This document shows, in pieces, positions 5,944-7,203 of a DNA stretch of 7,203 nt. The DNA comes from Pseudomonadota bacterium (GTDB lineage: Bacteria > Pseudomonadota > Gammaproteobacteria > Xanthomonadales > Rhodanobacteraceae), in contig JAEYZH010000193.1 of the NCBI GenBank assembly GCA_023430685.1, forward strand, positions 1-7,203, written 5' to 3'. The position numbers and the translations under genes are program-made. Numbering within the stretch: position 1 is the stretch's first letter; each line of letters opens with the position of its first letter. The notes below the pieces were generated by a model. That model had not been told where the DNA came from and did no database searches. It saw nothing but the letters and a program-made list of their open reading frames with translations.

Positions 5944-6249
5944 CTACGCGGCGGACACCATCACCTGCCTGAGCTTCCAGGCCAGCCACGTGCCCACGGC
6001 CGCGGCGCAGACGGCGCCCGCGAGGCGCACCATCAGCGCCTGATGCACCGACGCGTAGGCGTCGGCGGGCGATGGGTAGGCCGCCAGGACCGCGCCCGCG
6101 ACGACCTCCCCGCAGAACGCGTACGCGATCATGACGAAGGTGGCGTAGACGAGCCCGTGCCTGAGGCCGCGACCACAGGCGAACCAGGCCGCGACGCCGA
6201 ACACGAGCGGGAGCGCGGCTACCAGGAGCAGCATGTTGCCGTCGTGCAT
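5944..6249 (-). CDS. Small hypothetical membrane protein, three predicted helices
   Basis: I do not recognise a family. From the ATG at 6249 the product is 101 residues: helix 1 at about 6-25 (MLLLVAALPLVFGVAAWFAC), a short basic loop (GRGLRH), helix 2 at about 34-58 (contains an embedded CGE), a polar loop (YPSPADAYASVHQ), helix 3 at about 72-91, and a short C-terminal tail KLRQVMVSAA. An upstream ATG at 6282 in the same frame would add 11 polar residues and overlap the preceding stop by 14 bases. I prefer 6249 because a G-run (GGGGGG) lies 8 bases before it and the first helix then begins near the N-terminus. It starts 19 bases after the M90 peptidase stop, so the two very probably share a transcript. 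Both codon use and a hydrophobic pattern support a real gene. Confidence 0.65.
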   Translation of the reverse strand: MHDGNMLLLVAALPLVFGVAAWFACGRGLRHGLVYATFVMIAYAFCGEVVAGAVLAAYPSPADAYASVHQALMVRLAGAVCAAAVGTWLAWKLRQVMVSAA

Positions 6250-6268
6250 CGGCGACACCCCCCATCGA

Positions 6269-7018
6269 TCAGGACGGTGCATAGTAGCGCGCGAGCACGT
6301 CGGCGACCGCGGGCGCGGTGCGGCGCAGCGCGTCGGGGTCCGAAAAGTGCAGCTCGCTCGTGACGGCGAAGTATTCGTCGACGCTCTCGGCCGCGTACGG
6401 ATCGATCAAGGTCTCGCGCCCGCGCTCGACCGCGCGCACGAGGCCGTCGTAGGCGGGTTGCATCGCGCCGATCCACTCGCGACGCGAGAGGCCGGCCGGC
6501 AGGCGCGGCATGCCGTTCATCGCGCCGTCCAGCATGTCGAGCTTGTGCGCGATCTCGTGCACGACCACGTTGAAGCCATCGAACGGGTGCTCGAGGTCGG
6601 TCGCGACATCCGCCCACGACACGATCACCGGGCCGCGATCCCAGGCTTCGCCGATCAGTTCGTCCTCGCCTTCGGTGACGACGCCGCTGTGCTCGTCGTG
6701 ATGCTCGCGCTTCACGCGGAATTCGCCCGGATAGACGATCACCTCGCGCCACCCGGACAGCGCGTCGAACCCCTGGCCGAGCACCGGCAGGCACGCGAGC
6801 GCGGCGATCGCGAGGCATTGCGCGTCGTCGAGCGTGTGGCCGCCGGCGGCGCTGAAGGTCTTCTTCGCGAGGAAGCGCGCCGCGAGCGCGCGCAGGCGTT
6901 CGCGTTGCGGCGGCGTCAGCGCGTCGAAAGCACGCGTGCGCGCGAGCAGCGCGGCCCAGTCGGATTCGGGGATGTCGGCGGGCGACGCACGCAGGCGCTG
7001 CAGCCAGCGGCGGATCAT
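6269..7018 (-). CDS. mtfA: M90-family zinc metallopeptidase, MtfA homologue
   Basis: The 249-residue length and whole architecture match MtfA (formerly YeeI), a soluble cytoplasmic protein. The zinc site is visible: HEIAH (H154, E155, H158) within VVVHEIAHKLDMLDG, and a downstream glutamate, E215, in ESVDEYFAVTSELHF, spaced as in the E. coli enzyme. Other family landmarks are an N-terminal LTPPQRERLRALAARFLAKK helix (35-53), REVIVYPGEF (91-100) and the segment GPVIVSWADV (129-138) before the active site. In E. coli, MtfA binds the repressor Mlc (DgsA), relieving repression of the glucose PTS gene ptsG, and has aminopeptidase activity. Whether an Mlc partner exists in this organism cannot be seen, so the peptidase assignment is firmer than the regulatory role. 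There is no signal peptide. The gene lies 30 bases after an upstream partial gene and 19 bases before a small membrane-protein gene, as in an operon. Confidence 0.92.
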   Translation of the reverse strand: MIRRWLQRLRASPADIPESDWAALLARTRAFDALTPPQRERLRALAARFLAKKTFSAAGGHTLDDAQCLAIAALACLPVLGQGFDALSGWREVIVYPGEFRVKREHHDEHSGVVTEGEDELIGEAWDRGPVIVSWADVATDLEHPFDGFNVVVHEIAHKLDMLDGAMNGMPRLPAGLSRREWIGAMQPAYDGLVRAVERGRETLIDPYAAESVDEYFAVTSELHFSDPDALRRTAPAVADVLARYYAPS

Positions 7019-7048
7019 CGGCTCACGGCGTGCCGCCGCAGCGGCCGC

Positions 7049-7203
7049 TCACTTGATCGCGCCCGGCACCAGCGTCTGCCAGCGGTAGGTCGGGCGCTTC
7101 GGCGTCGCGGCCGCGGGCGCGGTGGGATCGCCGCTCGGCAGCGCGGCCGGCGGCAGCGAATCGGGGCTGTCGACCTCGTCGTCGCGTTCGCTCGTCGCGG
7201 CCG
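7049..7203 (-). CDS. C-terminal end of an unidentified protein (partial)
   Basis: An open frame enters from the right edge on the - strand and ends at a TGA (7051-7049), giving 51 residues. It begins with an acidic stretch (TSERDDEVDSPDS), continues through a Pro/Ala-rich linker of low complexity, and ends in a basic aromatic tail, KRPTYRWQTLVPGAIK. The linker-plus-conserved-tail layout suggests a longer protein whose final 15 residues form a docking peptide. I cannot name the family. It sits 30 bases ahead of the mtfA start in the same direction, so both are likely cotranscribed. Reality of the frame is supported by the absence of stops, by its third-position G/C preference and by a terminus well placed relative to the next gene. 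Confidence 0.55.
   Translation of the reverse strand, partial: AATSERDDEVDSPDSLPPAALPSGDPTAPAAATPKRPTYRWQTLVPGAIK

Noticed and set aside
1..7203. tRNA, rRNA, CRISPR array, insertion sequence or riboswitch
   Set aside because: No cloverleaf-like or rRNA-like sequence, no evenly spaced direct repeats, no transposase motif or terminal inverted repeats, and no known riboswitch pattern was found by eye in the short intergenic regions.

Overview
The window is very GC-rich (roughly 70% by eye), tightly packed and coding almost throughout. Features that fit a gammaproteobacterium of the Lysobacterales/Xanthomonadales type are the base composition, a secreted protein ending in an IFADGFD-type tail, an MtfA homologue, and an intergenic palindrome with a TTCAG loop like the dispersed repeats I recall from that order. 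The placement is an inference, not a proof.

Layout. On the + strand, at the left edge, the last 21 codons of a gene that looks like GDP-mannose 4,6-dehydratase overlap a complete GT4-type glycosyltransferase (59-1210). This is the end of a surface-polysaccharide operon. Everything else lies on the - strand. Read in transcription order from the right edge, it holds: the 3' end of an unidentified gene (7203-7049); an M90 metallopeptidase of the MtfA family (7018-6269); a small three-helix membrane protein (about 6249-5944); a 185-bp spacer with a weak terminator-like hairpin and a REP-like palindrome; a secreted parallel beta-helix protein ending in a choice-of-anchor-Q-like region and an IFADGFD tail (5758-4049); a 96-bp spacer with a candidate promoter; and a secreted C25 (gingipain/PorU-family) cysteine peptidase with both catalytic residues intact (3952-1211). 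The two operons converge with no spacer: their stop codons adjoin in TGATCA, at the centre of a 20-bp dyad.

How they may work together. The left operon should supply and transfer sugars, probably GDP-mannose derived, to a surface glycan. The two exported proteins are the most interesting pair. C25 enzymes include PorU, the sortase of the Bacteroidetes type IX system, which cuts a C-terminal signal and joins cargo to lipopolysaccharide. Choice-of-anchor domains are by definition followed by a sorting signal. A C25 enzyme next to a choice-of-anchor protein with an unfamiliar short tail, beside glycan genes, could be an undescribed anchoring system. This is a hypothesis; the sequence shows the genes and motifs, not the reaction.
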